DNA of 64,000 nucleotides from Agapetus fuscipes (GCA_951799405.1 OX637343.1:12192524-12256523); one strand, 5' to 3'. Counted from the stretch's first letter, positions 1-10,189 are shown. A program made the numbers and translations. Notes: generated by a model from the letters alone, not told the origin.

Positions 1-1
1 C

Positions 2-166
2 TGCCACTACTTCAGCGCCCGCGCAGACCCCGCCTGCACGCTGGGCGCCTGGCACCCCCTGGCCGCGGAGAAGACCCTGGCCTACAGGCTCAACCAGGCC
101 ACGGACTTCACGGTGTTCCAGGCCGGCTACCTCAGGATACAGGGCTACCAGCATCTCGACTGCTGA
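2..166 (+). CDS. 3' terminal exon of an unrecognised GC-rich protein gene (partial)
   Basis: An open frame enters from the left edge and ends at TGA 164-166, giving 54 residues. The segment is much more GC-rich than everything after it, with G or C at most third codon positions, as expected of a conserved exon. Visible residues include an N-terminal CHYFSARADP stretch and the ending GYLRIQGYQHLDC; cysteines at the first, eleventh and last positions would suit an extracellular fold. There is no start, signal peptide or domain to name, and I do not recognise the family. Degenerate copies of the last ~110 bp lie downstream. That the segment is coding is likely; the function is unknown. Confidence 0.6.
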   Translation, partial: CHYFSARADPACTLGAWHPLAAEKTLAYRLNQATDFTVFQAGYLRIQGYQHLDC

Positions 167-1490
167 AGCTCAACAATCAGCAACATTCTAAAGTGGTCCA
201 AACAAACAGAGGTCAGCGGTACCAGACTGTTAACATGAAAAGGGGAATAGCATTTACACTGAAAGGATACTTCGTCAACAGAAGATTTCAAACAAAGACT
301 TCACGGTTTTCATGTGAACTACCTTAGGATACAGGGCTACCACAAACTGAACTGCTGAAGATACAAGAATAAGGAAAGGTGATAGCGACTACACTGCAAG
401 GATACTTTTTTGTTGAGATAAGATTCAACCACAAAACGGGGATCCAGAAAGTGGATTGTTAAAACTCAAGGGGAATAGCATTTCAACTGGTGGGATACTC
501 TTGTCAACAGAAGATTCAAGAACGAACAAGGGTACCAGCATCTAGAGTCTAGACTGTTGTGGGAACATTGGTTTATTAGAAATATTTACAGAGTTTTGAA
601 TTTATAATGTTTCGGTTAGTTATTTCAAATTTTGGCGCCACAGTCTGTTCCCGTAGACTGTAGGCGGGCGTGTTCTTACTTGCGAGTGCTCGTTGTGCCT
701 GCTGAAGGATCCTCCAGGGATCCTTGTGGCCTGGTGCAGTATCGTCTGAGGCGAGGTGGACGATGTTGGAGAAGGGCTGGGCAGAACACCAATAACTTTT
801 GAGTAAAGTGTGGTCCTAAAAAGGACCTTTGGTGTTGGGTGGATTATTAAACAGCGAAGGAGACGGCTGTCTCGGCGTCTGCTGGTGTTGCGAAGATCTT
901 CCAGGCAGTGAAGTCTCTCGCCGTTGGAGAGTAGTCCAGTCTGCTGCAGTCTTCTTCTTTCCCAGGGTCAGGCTGTGTCTTCTCGTCGAGTGTTCAAATT
1001 GTACTGCCTTCCCAGCCGACAGCGGCCCATGTTTATACTACATACAGTTAATAAGTCCACTAGCGGCTCTTAGCTAGTGTCGGCCAATGGGAGATCGCCG
1101 TAGATTCCTTTGTGCCGGGCGGTCTATTGTTTTAGTCCCGCAGTGGCCAGTGGCGTTCTGTTGTAGGTGACTGGGGGAAATGCAGTGGCGCTACACTATA
1201 TGTTCTATATCTTATTGAAGACATACTGCACCACACTGTTAAAAGTCAAGGGGAATATCATTTTAACTGGGGAGATGCTCTTGTCATCAGAAGATATTTT
1301 TTTACCAGCATTTAGACTGCTGATGATACAACATGAAGAAGGATAAGTATAGGCATATTGTCTTCAGGAAACCTAGGATCGTCGTGACAAGATACAATAA
1401 TAACAGCATCTACACCGTTAACAAGACCACGTAAGGATACTCTTGTCAACAAAAGATTCACGAGCAAACTAGAGGTAAAGGTAACTTCAT
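167..1490 (+). repeat. Degenerate tandem copies of the exon end in the 3' flank
   Basis: After the stop codon, about five decayed units of roughly 95-155 bp follow. Each pairs a GGTACCAG...GACTGCTGAAG block (near 146, 219, 336, 440, 530 and 1303) with an AAGGGGAATAGCATTT...GGATACTCTTGTCAACAGAAGATTC block (near 239, 375, 468, 1249 and 1396). The copy at 296-361 retains GACTTCACGG and GGATACAGGGCTACCA, which are coding sequence of the exon at 2-166. The array is split by an LTR-like insertion at 558-1195. Copies are AT-shifted and contain in-frame stops, so they are probably untranslated 3' UTR or pseudo-repeats. Confidence 0.6.
558..1195 (-). mobile_element. Probable solo LTR inserted in the exon-end repeat array
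   Basis: A 638 bp block, more GC-rich than its surroundings, interrupts the repeat array. Read on the minus strand it starts TGTAGCGCCACTGC and ends in CA (TG...CA termini). It has a TATAAA at 1037-1032 and an AATAAA at about 576-571, in the right order for an LTR. Flanks CTGT (554-557) and CTAT (1196-1199) could be a 4 bp target duplication with one mismatch. No internal retrotransposon genes adjoin it. The LTR call is an inference from the termini and signals. Confidence 0.45.
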
Positions 1491-2172
1491 CTCCGTCTAT
1501 TCGCTTACTGCGTGGGAACAGTCTAACAAATCCCACTTACAATAATTCTTGGAATAAATTTAAGCGTCGTCATATTGGAAAAATAGACATCGGGTAGTAG
1601 AAGTTTTCGACTTTTATTGATTTTAATTGCATGTTATATTATATGGCAGAATTATAAGTGTTCCCTTCCATCAAGCCAAAAAATAAATGGAGTTAAAAAA
1701 TATATATTCAATCATTGTTTTGAATCTGAGTTTTGGTTTGAAGCTTAGAAATGTTTACAATGTCGGCTTCATGCCTAGAGCATATAAAACGGGTTGTGAT
1801 TTCATGATTTTATTATGGAAAATTTAATGAAATAAAAATGTTTTTATTGAAAAAAAGTTTGTATTTTTCATGCCTTCTATAAACGTAGACAGGTCTACGA
1901 GTATTTGGAATAGATATCTCATTCAAGTTTTTATTTGGTTCCACTGAATATGATGGATTTTGGATAGTTTTTTCAATAACCTCATAAATTAAAAATCTTG
2001 AAGGCTAGACAGAATGGGATGCAATTTTCCTTCAATCTGACATCAATTGTACAAACTTTCCTGGTCGTATATCAGCTAAATTTAGAACCAAGACTTGCGA
2101 GGGAAGACTACAAAGAATCACAACTCTATTTCTCGCAACATGTGGTAAACTTTGAAAGCCTTCCGAATAAAT
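1491..2172. other. AT-rich flank with candidate polyadenylation signals
   Basis: No coding sequence or known repeat was recognised. AATAAA-type signals occur near 1550, 1681 and 1829, any of which could end the transcript of the gene at the left edge if its 3' UTR runs through the repeat array. Confidence 0.3.
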
Positions 2173-2402
2173 ACCGGTCCGTAGTCCAGCAGTTAGCGCT
2201 TCGGGCTCGTAAATGGAAGGTCATAGGTTTGAATCCCGGCGGAGCACAAATACCTACATACCATTTATATTTTCAAATATGCTCTTTGCTGGGTTAAAAA
2301 TTCTTATACCTGTACCAAAGACGTGTCACTAAAAGTCAATCCAGTCTTAAACCATCTGGATCTTGCTTGAGAAATTACACTTTCTATAGCGACGACCAAG
2401 CT
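2173..2402 (+). mobile_element. SINE A copy (tRNA-derived), 3' end truncated
   Basis: Starts ACCGGTCCGTAGTCCAG, the family's tRNA-like head with A box, followed by a B-box-like GGTTTGAATCCC near 2226. The body then shows CATTTATATTTTCAAATATG and GCTGGGTTAAAAATTC, and ends at GCGACGACCAAGCTC. The last ~60 bp of the consensus (GAGGGCTCTTGAGG onward) is missing. Confidence 0.8.
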
Positions 2403-3810
2403 CAAGAAGCTAAATGAAGATTGTAGATGTGTAGATGCCTAGATGGTATTCCTTTTTCTTCCAGAAGTTTTCTGTTCAAGGTTCAGGATTTTCCCGTTTC
2501 GCTTCCGGCTCACAAGATGGCGCCACCCAACCTGCAAAGCCTTCCCAGTTTGACGTTTCAGTGGCCATGCTCGTTTGTATATACTTCTACAGGATCATAT
2601 ACTCGCACTTCAGCTGGGAATATTGTTCATACGTAATCCGGGACAAGGGGCGTGATGGAAAATCTATTTTCTGGAATAGTCCACTTCAGCAATTGACCAA
2701 AAATACTTGGTCAAGCTACGCGAGTGTTGCACGGCAATTTTGGCCCGTTTATCAACCAATATAAAAGCACGAAAAATACAGAAAAAACAGCTGTGTAGGT
2801 ACTGTTGTGAAAACCCACATGAAAATCTGCGACGCAACGTATTCAATTTAAACAAAAAAAAAAACTAAAAATCAAGTGTTTTAATGGAAGTTAATAAAGA
2901 AACTGTAAGATTGTAGTGTTGGTTGTGTTGATAGTTTACTTTAAGTAATAATGGATTATTGTTGCATTTTCTGTCAGTTACAAATGGCGTTTTTGTCTGA
3001 AAAGATAATGCAGTTTTGATTGCATTATAAACATTTTAAAACACTCATTTTTGAGTCTAAAAAAACAGTTTTCAAGGTGAATTTTTCGGTTTAAAAGTGG
3101 AGACGATATTTTGTTGACGTTTTTATCGGTTGAGTGCAAAAATATCGATTGACTTTCATGACGACTTTTTGAAAAGAAAGCATCTTCAAAATGTGAGTAG
3201 AAATGTCATTTTTTCACAATTCTGAAATCAATGTTTTTTTTTTGAGTCTTGCTTCTCGGTGGTTTTTATTTTAACTCAAGCAAATCTTTGAACAAATTTT
3301 TAGTACGTTACTCTAAATTTTGATTTCGTACATTCGACAAAATGGCAATTATTTTTATTTTCCCACAATATACGCACCGATATTTTTTGCACAGCTTTGC
3401 AAAAAGGTTAAATGCTTCACAAAAGAAGTTCCTTACACGTTTATTAAAAAAGTTTTATTTCGCAGTTTCCCCCGCTATTTAAAGTTGGAATACCGTTGCA
3501 CGTAGCGCTTTTGGAAAAACTTTTTTCGCAACAGATTAATCACCACAATGCGCTCGCCGCAAAATTTGAAATTATATATTTTTTCTCGGCGGGCAAACTT
3601 CACAGGTTTATATGACTAGTCACTATGTAAGCAAACACAAGCAAAATAAATTGTCTTTTCCTTGGCAATCCAGTCTTGTAACGACACAATTAATTTTCTT
3701 GTCTTTGGTTTTAGTGCCGAGTCCATTTTTCTCTAAGCTTTAAAAAAAGTAAGGAAACATGAATTTAATTTTTTTTTTGAATGAAACTAATTCTTGGATA
3801 GAAATATATA
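2403..3810. other. AT-rich intergenic sequence, nothing recognised
   Basis: Contains only short chance ORFs and homopolymer runs such as poly(T) near 3235 and 3770. No repeat family shared with the rest of the window was recognised. Confidence 0.3.
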
Positions 3811-4120
3811 TATTTTGAATTGTTTGTGTATTAACACTGTGAAAATTCATATGCAATATTAAACAAAAACAAAAACGTTTGTAAATTAAATAATAAATTG
3901 ATTTTAATCGTGAAAATACAAAACAGTGTTTTGATTTGAATCTTCAATTAAATAAATAAAATAATATAGAAATATATATATTGAATAAGATTTTTAGGCT
4001 TACACGGCCGGCTGATGATGCTGGAGAGATGTTTTTATGGGAGGTGGAGCTTCTGGACGTTTCGCCCATGTCTACGATGGGCTTCTTCAGCGTGAAAATG
4101 CAATGCTGAAGATGATCTTG
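3811..4120 (-). mobile_element. Penelope/retrozyme-like repeat arm with hammerhead-like core
   Basis: On the minus strand a hammerhead-like core (4090-4053) is followed about 200 bp later by GAATTTTCACAGTGTTAATA with ACACAAACAAT (3858-3817). The same order, ribozyme-like core then this motif, occurs on the plus strand at 13368-13535, so the two are copies of one family. Class is inferred: such cores are described in Penelope-like elements and retrozymes. No reverse transcriptase is visible nearby. Confidence 0.45.
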
Positions 4121-4649
4121 ATGAAAGTGTGTGTTCACTCTGGCGCTCTGCGTATGAGTTGTGTTGTGGAGCAGCGACATCTGTTTATCTTGCATGTGAA
4201 ACTGTGGGGTATTTCAGCAAACTATCTTGCTTCTACAAGTATGTTTTAAAAAGCGCCATCTATGGATTGCATTATGAAATTGGGAATATTAAGGGAGAAC
4301 ACATACAACTTCCTTTGAATTTTATCGCTCCCTTCATTACTGGATTGTCTCGATTTTTGGCCAGGCGCTTGTATCTTTTTTGGGCTAACTGAACGTTGAA
4401 TTGAGTGAGATGGTTTTCCAGCCGACAGTTTTCAATGTTTCAATGCATTATTTGTGTTGAAACTTTGCTTCGTGGGTTTGATTGAGCAGCGACGTAGAGC
4501 TGGGTTCCACACATCTTGTCGATTCTCGTCGTTTTCTAAAGATCATTTTCATCGTTGCACTTTCACGCCGAAGAAGCCCATCGTAGACATGGGCAAAACG
4601 TCCCATAGACCACGGCAACAGATCCCGGAAAACATCTCTCCAGAAATAG
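4019..4649. repeat. Foldback (inverted repeat) element with ~110 bp arms
   Basis: The left arm (4019-4120) and right arm (4528-4649) are inverted copies. They share CTGGAGAGATGTTTT, GACGTTT.GCCCATG, GTCTACGATGGGCTTCTTC and GTGAAA.TGCAA. The right arm carries a mutated version of the hammerhead-like core (CCGAAGA and CAAAACGTC). The middle (~400 bp) holds nothing recognisable. Confidence 0.6.
4053..4090 (-). ncRNA. Hammerhead ribozyme-like core, copy 1
   Basis: Minus strand reads CTGAAGA, then a stem GCCCAT / ATGGGC closed by loop CGTAGAC, then GAA, the palindrome ACGT and C. This fits CUGANGA, helix II, GAA, helix III and the GUC cleavage triplet. Helix III is too short for one molecule but the self-complementary ACGU could pair between two molecules, as proposed for minimal dimeric hammerheads. 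Only one helix I pair is obvious, so activity is uncertain. Confidence 0.45.
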
Positions 4650-4840
4650 CATATATTTCTTACTATTGTTCATTTGACTTGTATTGATTTGTTACGAAAT
4701 TCATCATTCAAACGGAAAAGATATTGGGTGTAAAAAAATTCTACATGGATTATTTTCTCACACTAAAAATGAACTTCACTCGACAAGTAACATAATATAA
4801 GTATCTTTATCACAATCTTTAGCTAGGATATAAGTAATCG

Positions 4841-5070
4841 AATCTAAGTTGCAAATATATGTAACATTAGGGATTCACATTACATGCATTCTCACAAGCG
4901 ACACGTACAAATTCGCGCTTGCGCATGCCGCATGTGAACCTACAACATAAAAACCAAATCTCAAATGGACATACACCATGCAACTCTTGCAGACCTTCCC
5001 TGAAACAGGGGTGACATTGGCAAAGTGAACCATTTTCTACAGCATGGGTGGTCAGCCGCATACTATAAGG
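4841..5070 (-). mobile_element. T-tail copy
   Basis: Minus-strand copy of the ~250 bp unit. It shows GGTTCACTTTGCCAATGTCA, CCCCTGTTTCAGGGAAGGTC, AAGCGCGAA and a terminal TTGCAACTTAGATT. The extreme 5' end (TTCCTTGACTTATAGG) is eroded. Confidence 0.85.
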
Positions 5071-5710
5071 TAAAATTGAATAATTGACTTATTTTAAGTT
5101 AACATGGGTATCTCAGATAAATGCACCTCTTTTCCTATATTCAACGACAGAAAACACTAAAAAGTGTGAAAATCCTGTAGCTTGAAAGTTTTTCACAAGC
5201 ACTTCCTTATAATTAGTTCTCTTACTATGAGAAGTTACACCCAATAAAATGTTTTTTCCACGATTTCTCCAATCCAAGCCCTTATTCAGTTTTACCTTTA
5301 AGGCGGCGATGTATAATATTCTTTAAAAAATATGGAAAAACAAACCAACGCCCATTACAAAAGATGTATGAAACACAAGGCAAAGAAATATGCGCCATGT
5401 CTTCACATAAATATCGTGAGATATATTTTTTGAGCTGTCGCACATAAAGCCCCAACACGTGGCAAGTATACAAGGGAGGACATATACTAAGGGCAGATAT
5501 TCAAGAGTGGTATACCATCGTACCTGTACGGGCTACGCAACACGATTTTCCTTTTTTCAGCAAGTTGTTACACATGATTATAAAATATTATATTCTTTGA
5601 AAGCGCGGCTATTAACGTTGCTTCAGACGAGGACATCTGGTAAGTGATTACTTGATAGTGGATAGTGAATTGAAGCAAGTTTGTAGAGCGCGGGAATCAG
5701 CCTCATACCA

Positions 5711-5829
5711 ATATAATAATAATAATATTAGGATGATTTATTTGGTGAGCGCTGTTTTTGTGTGTATCACACCTCAAGAGCCCTCTGCGAGCTTGGTCGT
5801 CGCTGTAGAAAGCGCCAATTCTCAAGCAT
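5711..5829 (-). mobile_element. SINE A 3' end fragment
   Basis: Contains (AAT)n, then ATTAGGATGATTTATTTGG, TGAGCGCTGTTTTTGTGTG and CTCAAGAGCCCTCTGCGAGC in the minus orientation, ending at AATTCTCAAGCA. It is a 5'-truncated copy whose head is absent. Confidence 0.85.
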
Positions 5830-5850
5830 ATTAGTCAAGGAAAAAAAGTA

Positions 5851-5938
5851 TAATCTAAGTTGGCAAAATTTGTATATCATATTATGGATTCATTTCAAAT
5901 GTATACTCGCATGCAGACACGTATAAGTTCGCGCTTTT
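5851..5938 (-). mobile_element. T-tail 3' fragment
   Basis: TAATCTAAGTTGGCAAA, the CAGACACGTATAAGTTCGCG segment and adjacent positions match the last ~90 bp of the T-tail. The 5' two-thirds are missing. It lies between two SINE A copies. Confidence 0.7.
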
Positions 5939-5951
5939 TATGACAGGTAAG

Positions 5952-6286
5952 AAATAATAACATCTTTCGGATGATTTATTTGATGAGGGCTGTTTTCGTG
6001 TGAATTACACCTCAAGAGCCCTCTCCGAGATTGTTCGTTGCTACAGAAAGCGCCCATTCTCAAGCAAGACCTAAATTCTGCGACCGGTCCTTTGCATAGG
6101 AAAATGATTTTTTCAACCCAGCGAATAGGATTTTTTTAAAGAAATCCTGTGCGGGAGACTCCCTAGTTCTAGAGACTCTAGGGGTCTATGACACTTGTTG
6201 TAGTGCCGCAGAGGTGTTTGAAATATGATTTTTTTTTTCTGCTCCACCGGGGATCGAACTTATGATCTTTCGATTACCAGTTTGCA
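5952..6286 (-). mobile_element. Chimeric SINE A copy with internal alternative tail
   Basis: Read on the minus strand: a tRNA-like head with GTTCGATCCCCGGTGGAGC, then the alternative tail module (6216-6138: CACCTCTGCGGCACTACAAC, then AGAGTCTCTAGAACTAGGGA) ending in an A-rich run, then normal SINE A body and 3' end with TTGAGGTGTAATTCACACG. This looks like a tail-variant SINE inserted into or recombined with an ordinary SINE A. Confidence 0.65.
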
Positions 6287-6718
6287 TATACTCGGAAATG
6301 CATAGACATTCGTCTACTGTCTATTGCTAACTGTCTATTGCATATTGCATCCATCTACTGTATATTGCTAACTGCCTTAGTGTGATGGGCATCTTTGACA
6401 TGAAAGCTTCTCACTTTTATTTCTTCTCTGCTTGTTCTTTTTCATTTTCTTCTCCACGTAATCTCCATTCCTTTTCTTCTCATGGTGATCTGCTTCAGCT
6501 GAGGAAGTAGCTGACCTTGGGGCGCGTCTTGCCGGAACCGGAAGCTGGGCGGCCGCAGCGCTTATCGCCAGGAGGACGTCATTAAATACCAAGTCTTCAG
6601 GAGGTTGCCCAACCGCCTCCTTAGTGCTTGTATGTCTTATTTCCAGTACAGGTACTTTCACACGAGCAATGCTGGTATGTGTACTGGGTCAATGTGCCTT
6701 ATGAAACTGGAAACAGTT

Positions 6719-6737
6719 TTTTTTTTTTTTTTTTTTA
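6719..6737. repeat. Poly(T) run
   Basis: A run of about 20 T followed by ATTATTATA. It may be the poly(A) end of a minus-strand retroelement too decayed to identify. Confidence 0.4.
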
Positions 6738-6971
6738 TTATTATACGAAAAACAACAGTACACATTATTACAAAGAAAGGATGTCAGTTTACAAAATATA
6801 AGGTCGATTAAAGGTTTTCAATACTAAAAAATAGTAATAAAAAAAAACAGAATAGCAACAAAACAATTTAACAAAATAAGAACTAGTTGAAAGCTACAAT
6901 CTAAGTAATAAAAAATTACAATATATTTAAAATAGCTCTCATACTATCGTGTTTTACATTATTTAATAAAT

Positions 6972-7070
6972 ACCAAAGTAACCTTTTAGGTTGTAAAAAG
7001 GTTACAAAAAGGTCCCAGAACCTTTTTTAACCTTTTTGTAACCTTTTTAAAACCTAAAAGGTTACTTGGG
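6972..7070. mobile_element. Small hairpin MITE (~99 bp)
   Basis: The two halves are inverted copies: CCAAAGTAACCTTTTAGG with GTTACAAAAAGG on the left against CCTTTTTGTAACC and CCTAAAAGGTTACTTGGG on the right. The whole sequence folds into one long hairpin. Flanking TA on both sides would suit a mariner-type target but is too short to prove it. Confidence 0.6.
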
Positions 7071-8120
7071 TAATTAAATATTTAAAATGTTATTCCACAA
7101 TGTATCACCAAAACAATTTGAAAACTTCATTTGGAGATGAAAAACCGCGGAAAGAGTTGAGCCACTCTATATTAATGCGGTTACCAACGAACGATATTTC
7201 AATTTTATTTTATGAGAGATTATACATAACGATCGGCGCCCTGATCAAAGGGCGGCCGTCTCCTGAGGACGCCCTTAAGGAAACTGCTTTTCAGCCTGTA
7301 CGCTGCCTAACAACTGAAAGCAACTCGGCAAACTCAGTTAGGGCAGCCTTAAATTACAGGCCCGAGTACTCAGGCTCTCTTACAGCAAATGGAAGTCAAA
7401 TTACGTTTAAAATTCAAATGTATCGAGGGATTATTTTGAATATTCTCTTCAAAAATATGAAAGCGCGTACATATATTTTTATTGTAAAACATAAGTTTTG
7501 AAGCTATATCTGATGAACTTTTTTTTTGGTTCGAAATAAAACCTGTATTTAATTTGTTGTCCAAAACTGTTGTCCAAAATTTGAATGGGGTCAGAATATT
7601 TTTGAATCTCGTATTTTTTCCTCTTCGAGTCAGTTAAGTATGCCACTGTTGTCCTTACCAAGAACAAAATATTTGTTTGCCTTTCCCTAGCAACCCTGAG
7701 ACAGATGTCGACATTATTTTACTTATTCAGTTTTACCTTTAATGTAGATATCGATATAGAGAGCTAATTCCTAATAGATATACTTTGTCCATTTAGTGCT
7801 AGAAACGACTACCAGCTGAAATTCCGTACTCCTAGTAAGAATTCAGCATCGTAGATAGTGGTATTTTAGGTCTTTGTCGGTTGTAGAGGATTGGTGTGCA
7901 ACGGCAGAGGTGATACATCTCTTCTCCATTTACTTACAGATCAAGGAACGATATGTATGGATGGAATAGACAATAACTAGTGCTCGTCTTTCCAAGATAA
8001 CTATTACCATTCGAAGACAGATCATTGAACTAAAAGTGGAAAAATAGATCTCAAAATAAAACATACTGTAACTGTAACTCTGTCGTCATTCCGCTAAGGG
8101 TAGCCAGAACCTCTACAGAG
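7071..8120. other. Unassigned sequence with a GC-rich island
   Basis: A frame at 7100-7501 covers a moderately GC-rich island at 7225-7360, but no domain is recognisable and composition does not favour coding. From ~7850 scattered CGTAG/TTGTAGAGG words resemble the satellite at 8470-9615 and may be a decayed outlier of it. Confidence 0.25.
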
Positions 8121-8126
8121 CTGCCT

Positions 8127-8456
8127 TTATTTCTTCCTTTTCTTATATACCTCTTTCAATTCATTCATATCCATCACCTTTTTCATAATTTTTCTTGTTT
8201 TACGCTCGCTTTGTATATTCCATTCTTTCACAATCTCCTCAATCTGATCACTCCATACTTTTATTGGTCGTCCCTGACCTCTTTTTACTTTCTCACTTCC
8301 TCTGTATATATACTTTGTCAGTCTACCATCATTCATTCTTTCCACATGCCCAAACCATCTCATCACATTCTTGTGTACCTCAACTTTCACATCCTCTTTC
8401 AAATTACATTCTTTCTTTATCCATTCACCCCTCACTCTATATTTTTTACATTTCAA
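8127..8456 (-). pseudogene. C-terminal fragment of a non-LTR retrotransposon ORF2
   Basis: The minus-strand frame of 109 residues carries the conserved distal region found in many arthropod non-LTR elements: VMRWFGHVERMNDGRLTK, then RGQGRPIKVWSDQIEEI and MKKVMDMNELKEVYKKRKK. It is related to, but distinct from, the C-termini at 46200-46567 and 57002-57382 and lacks the T-tail 3' UTR. There are no reverse-transcriptase motifs, so it is 5' truncated. Confidence 0.85.
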
Positions 8457-8469
8457 CTAATAAGCGTAT

Positions 8470-9615
8470 AAGACAGATTGTAGTCTGGATGAGCGATCTT
8501 ATATATAATGCTAGCTCTGGCCTACGGAAAGTCGTAGAGGATGACGCAACAAAACTCGCAATTAAGCTACATATAAAGTGTAACTTCTTGCCGCGTTAAC
8601 TTCAAAAGGTTAACAAGGGTCGACAATAATTCTGTATGCTGTAATCTCCACGTCATCAGTTTAAGGAGCACATTTATGTAGCTCCTTTGTATTGTAGTCT
8701 AGGTCTTAATCAAACGTAGAGCGTTCCCAGGCAAAACTTGCTCTAGGCTACGAATAATCGTAGAGCACGACGGCTTATCTATATTCCTTACTCTCCATAT
8801 AATAAGCTTAAGGTGCCACATTTTTGTATGGAATTTTGTAGACGGGAATAGTTGAGGCCTATGACGATCGTACAGTAGTCGAAATATTTTAATCTTGGTC
8901 TTAATCAAACGTTGATCGTTCTTAGATAATACTTGCTCTGACCAATGGATAATCGTAGAGGGGAACGGCACTCTCTACTGTTTGCATCTTCAGTTTAAGC
9001 CAGCCTTCTGTATGGAATGCAGCGTCGTAGACGAGAGTAGTTGTGGCCTATGACAATCGTAGAGTAGTCTAAACATTTTAATCTTGGTCTTAATCAAAGT
9101 AGAGCGTTCTTTAATAATGCTTGCTCTGACCTACAGATAACCGTAGAGGAGAACGGCGTTTGCATCATCAGCCTGAGCCAGCCGTCTGTATGGAATGCAG
9201 CGTCGTAGACGAGAGTAGTTGAGGCCTACGACAATTGTAGAGTAGTCTAAACATTTTAATCTTGGTTTTAATCAAACGTAGAGCGTTCTTAAATAATGCT
9301 TGCTCTGACCTACGGATCTCGTAGAGGAGAACGGCGTTTGCAACATCAGTTTGAGCCAGCCTTCTGTATGGAATGCAGCGTTGTAGACGGGAGTAGTTGA
9401 GGCCTACGACAATCGTAGAGTAGCCGAAATATTGTAATCTTGGTCTTAATCAAACGTAGAGCGTTCTTAAATAATGCTTGCTCTTACCTACGGATAACCG
9501 TAGAGGAGAACGGCGTTTGCATCATCAGTTTGAGCCAGCCTTCTGTATGGAATGCAGCGTCGTAGATAGGCGTAGTAAAGGACTACGACAATCGTAGAGG
9601 CTTTGTACGCGCAGC
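8470..9615. repeat. Tandem array of ~178-195 bp units with CTACG/CGTAG palindromes
   Basis: The word GGTCTTAATCAAACGTAGAG recurs near 8702, 8897, 9086, 9264 and 9442, giving spacings of about 195, 189, 178 and 178 bp. Each unit also has GCTCTGACCTACGGATAACC, then GAGAACGGCGTTTGCATC, TGTATGGAATGCAGCGT and GGCCTACGACAATCGTAGAG. Units become more similar towards the right, and a degenerate unit occurs at 8490-8560. Each unit contains short hairpins CTACGACAATCGTAG and CCTACGGATAACCGTAG. Confidence 0.85.
8569..8599 (-). mobile_element. SINE B 3' end fragment
   Basis: AAGTGTAACTTCTTGCCGCG is the minus-strand 3' end of SINE B. Only ~30 bp remain, embedded in the satellite array. Confidence 0.45.
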
Positions 9616-9742
9616 GCTACGCCCTACTGTGTATATCAGATGGCTGGCAATCGACGCTGTACTGTTCCACTGACTGAAGTGACACGCACACTAAGCCTAC
9701 AGAGATGCGTAACGCCATAAATGTATCTGATACTTCAGATAG

Positions 9743-9992
9743 TCTAATCTAATCTAAGTTGCAAAGATATGTTACATTGGAGATTCACATTACATGCATT
9801 CTCACAACCAGACACGTACAAGTTCACGCTTGCACATGCCTCATGTGAACCTACAACATAAAAACCAAATCTCTAATGGACATACACCCTGCAACTCTTG
9901 CCGTCCTTCCCTGAGACAGGGGTAACATTGGCAAAGTGAACCATTTTTACAGCATGGGTGGTCAGCCGCATACCAACCTATAAGTCAAGGAA
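9743..9992 (-). mobile_element. Full T-tail copy
   Basis: Runs from TCTAATCTAATCTAAGTTGC to CCAACCTATAAGTCAAGG, i.e. complete from the fixed 5' end to the (ATTAG)n end. Subfamily with GCGGCTGACC, AGGCATGTGCAAG and TCCAATGTAAC. Confidence 0.9.
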
Positions 9993-10020
9993 CAGTTAAA
10001 TCCAGATTCTTAGAATACTC

Positions 10021-10101
10021 GTAATAATAAATCTTTACTCCAGCCTGGTCACGCGAGGGTGCAATACGTGATCAGCCGCATAAAAAATACATTGACCGAA
10101 A
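10021..10101 (-). mobile_element. Repeat E fragment (probable retroelement 3' end)
   Basis: (AAT)n, then CTTTACTCCAGCCTGGTCAC and GGGTGCAATACGTGA. The same string recurs at 51106-51198. On the minus strand it ends in a TTATTATTA microsatellite, which is typical of non-LTR 3' ends. Confidence 0.55.
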
Positions 10102-10189
10102 CCTGGCCACTAAGAGAGCAGCCAACTCGAGTACTCTTCAGTCTTTCGTGCTCAATATTAGCTTATATTATTCTTATAAAATAAAGAAA

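Noticed and set aside
7100..7501. 133-codon open frame as a possible gene
   Set aside because: No domain, no splice context, composition like the surroundings apart from a short GC-rich island; the length is compatible with chance in 64 kb.
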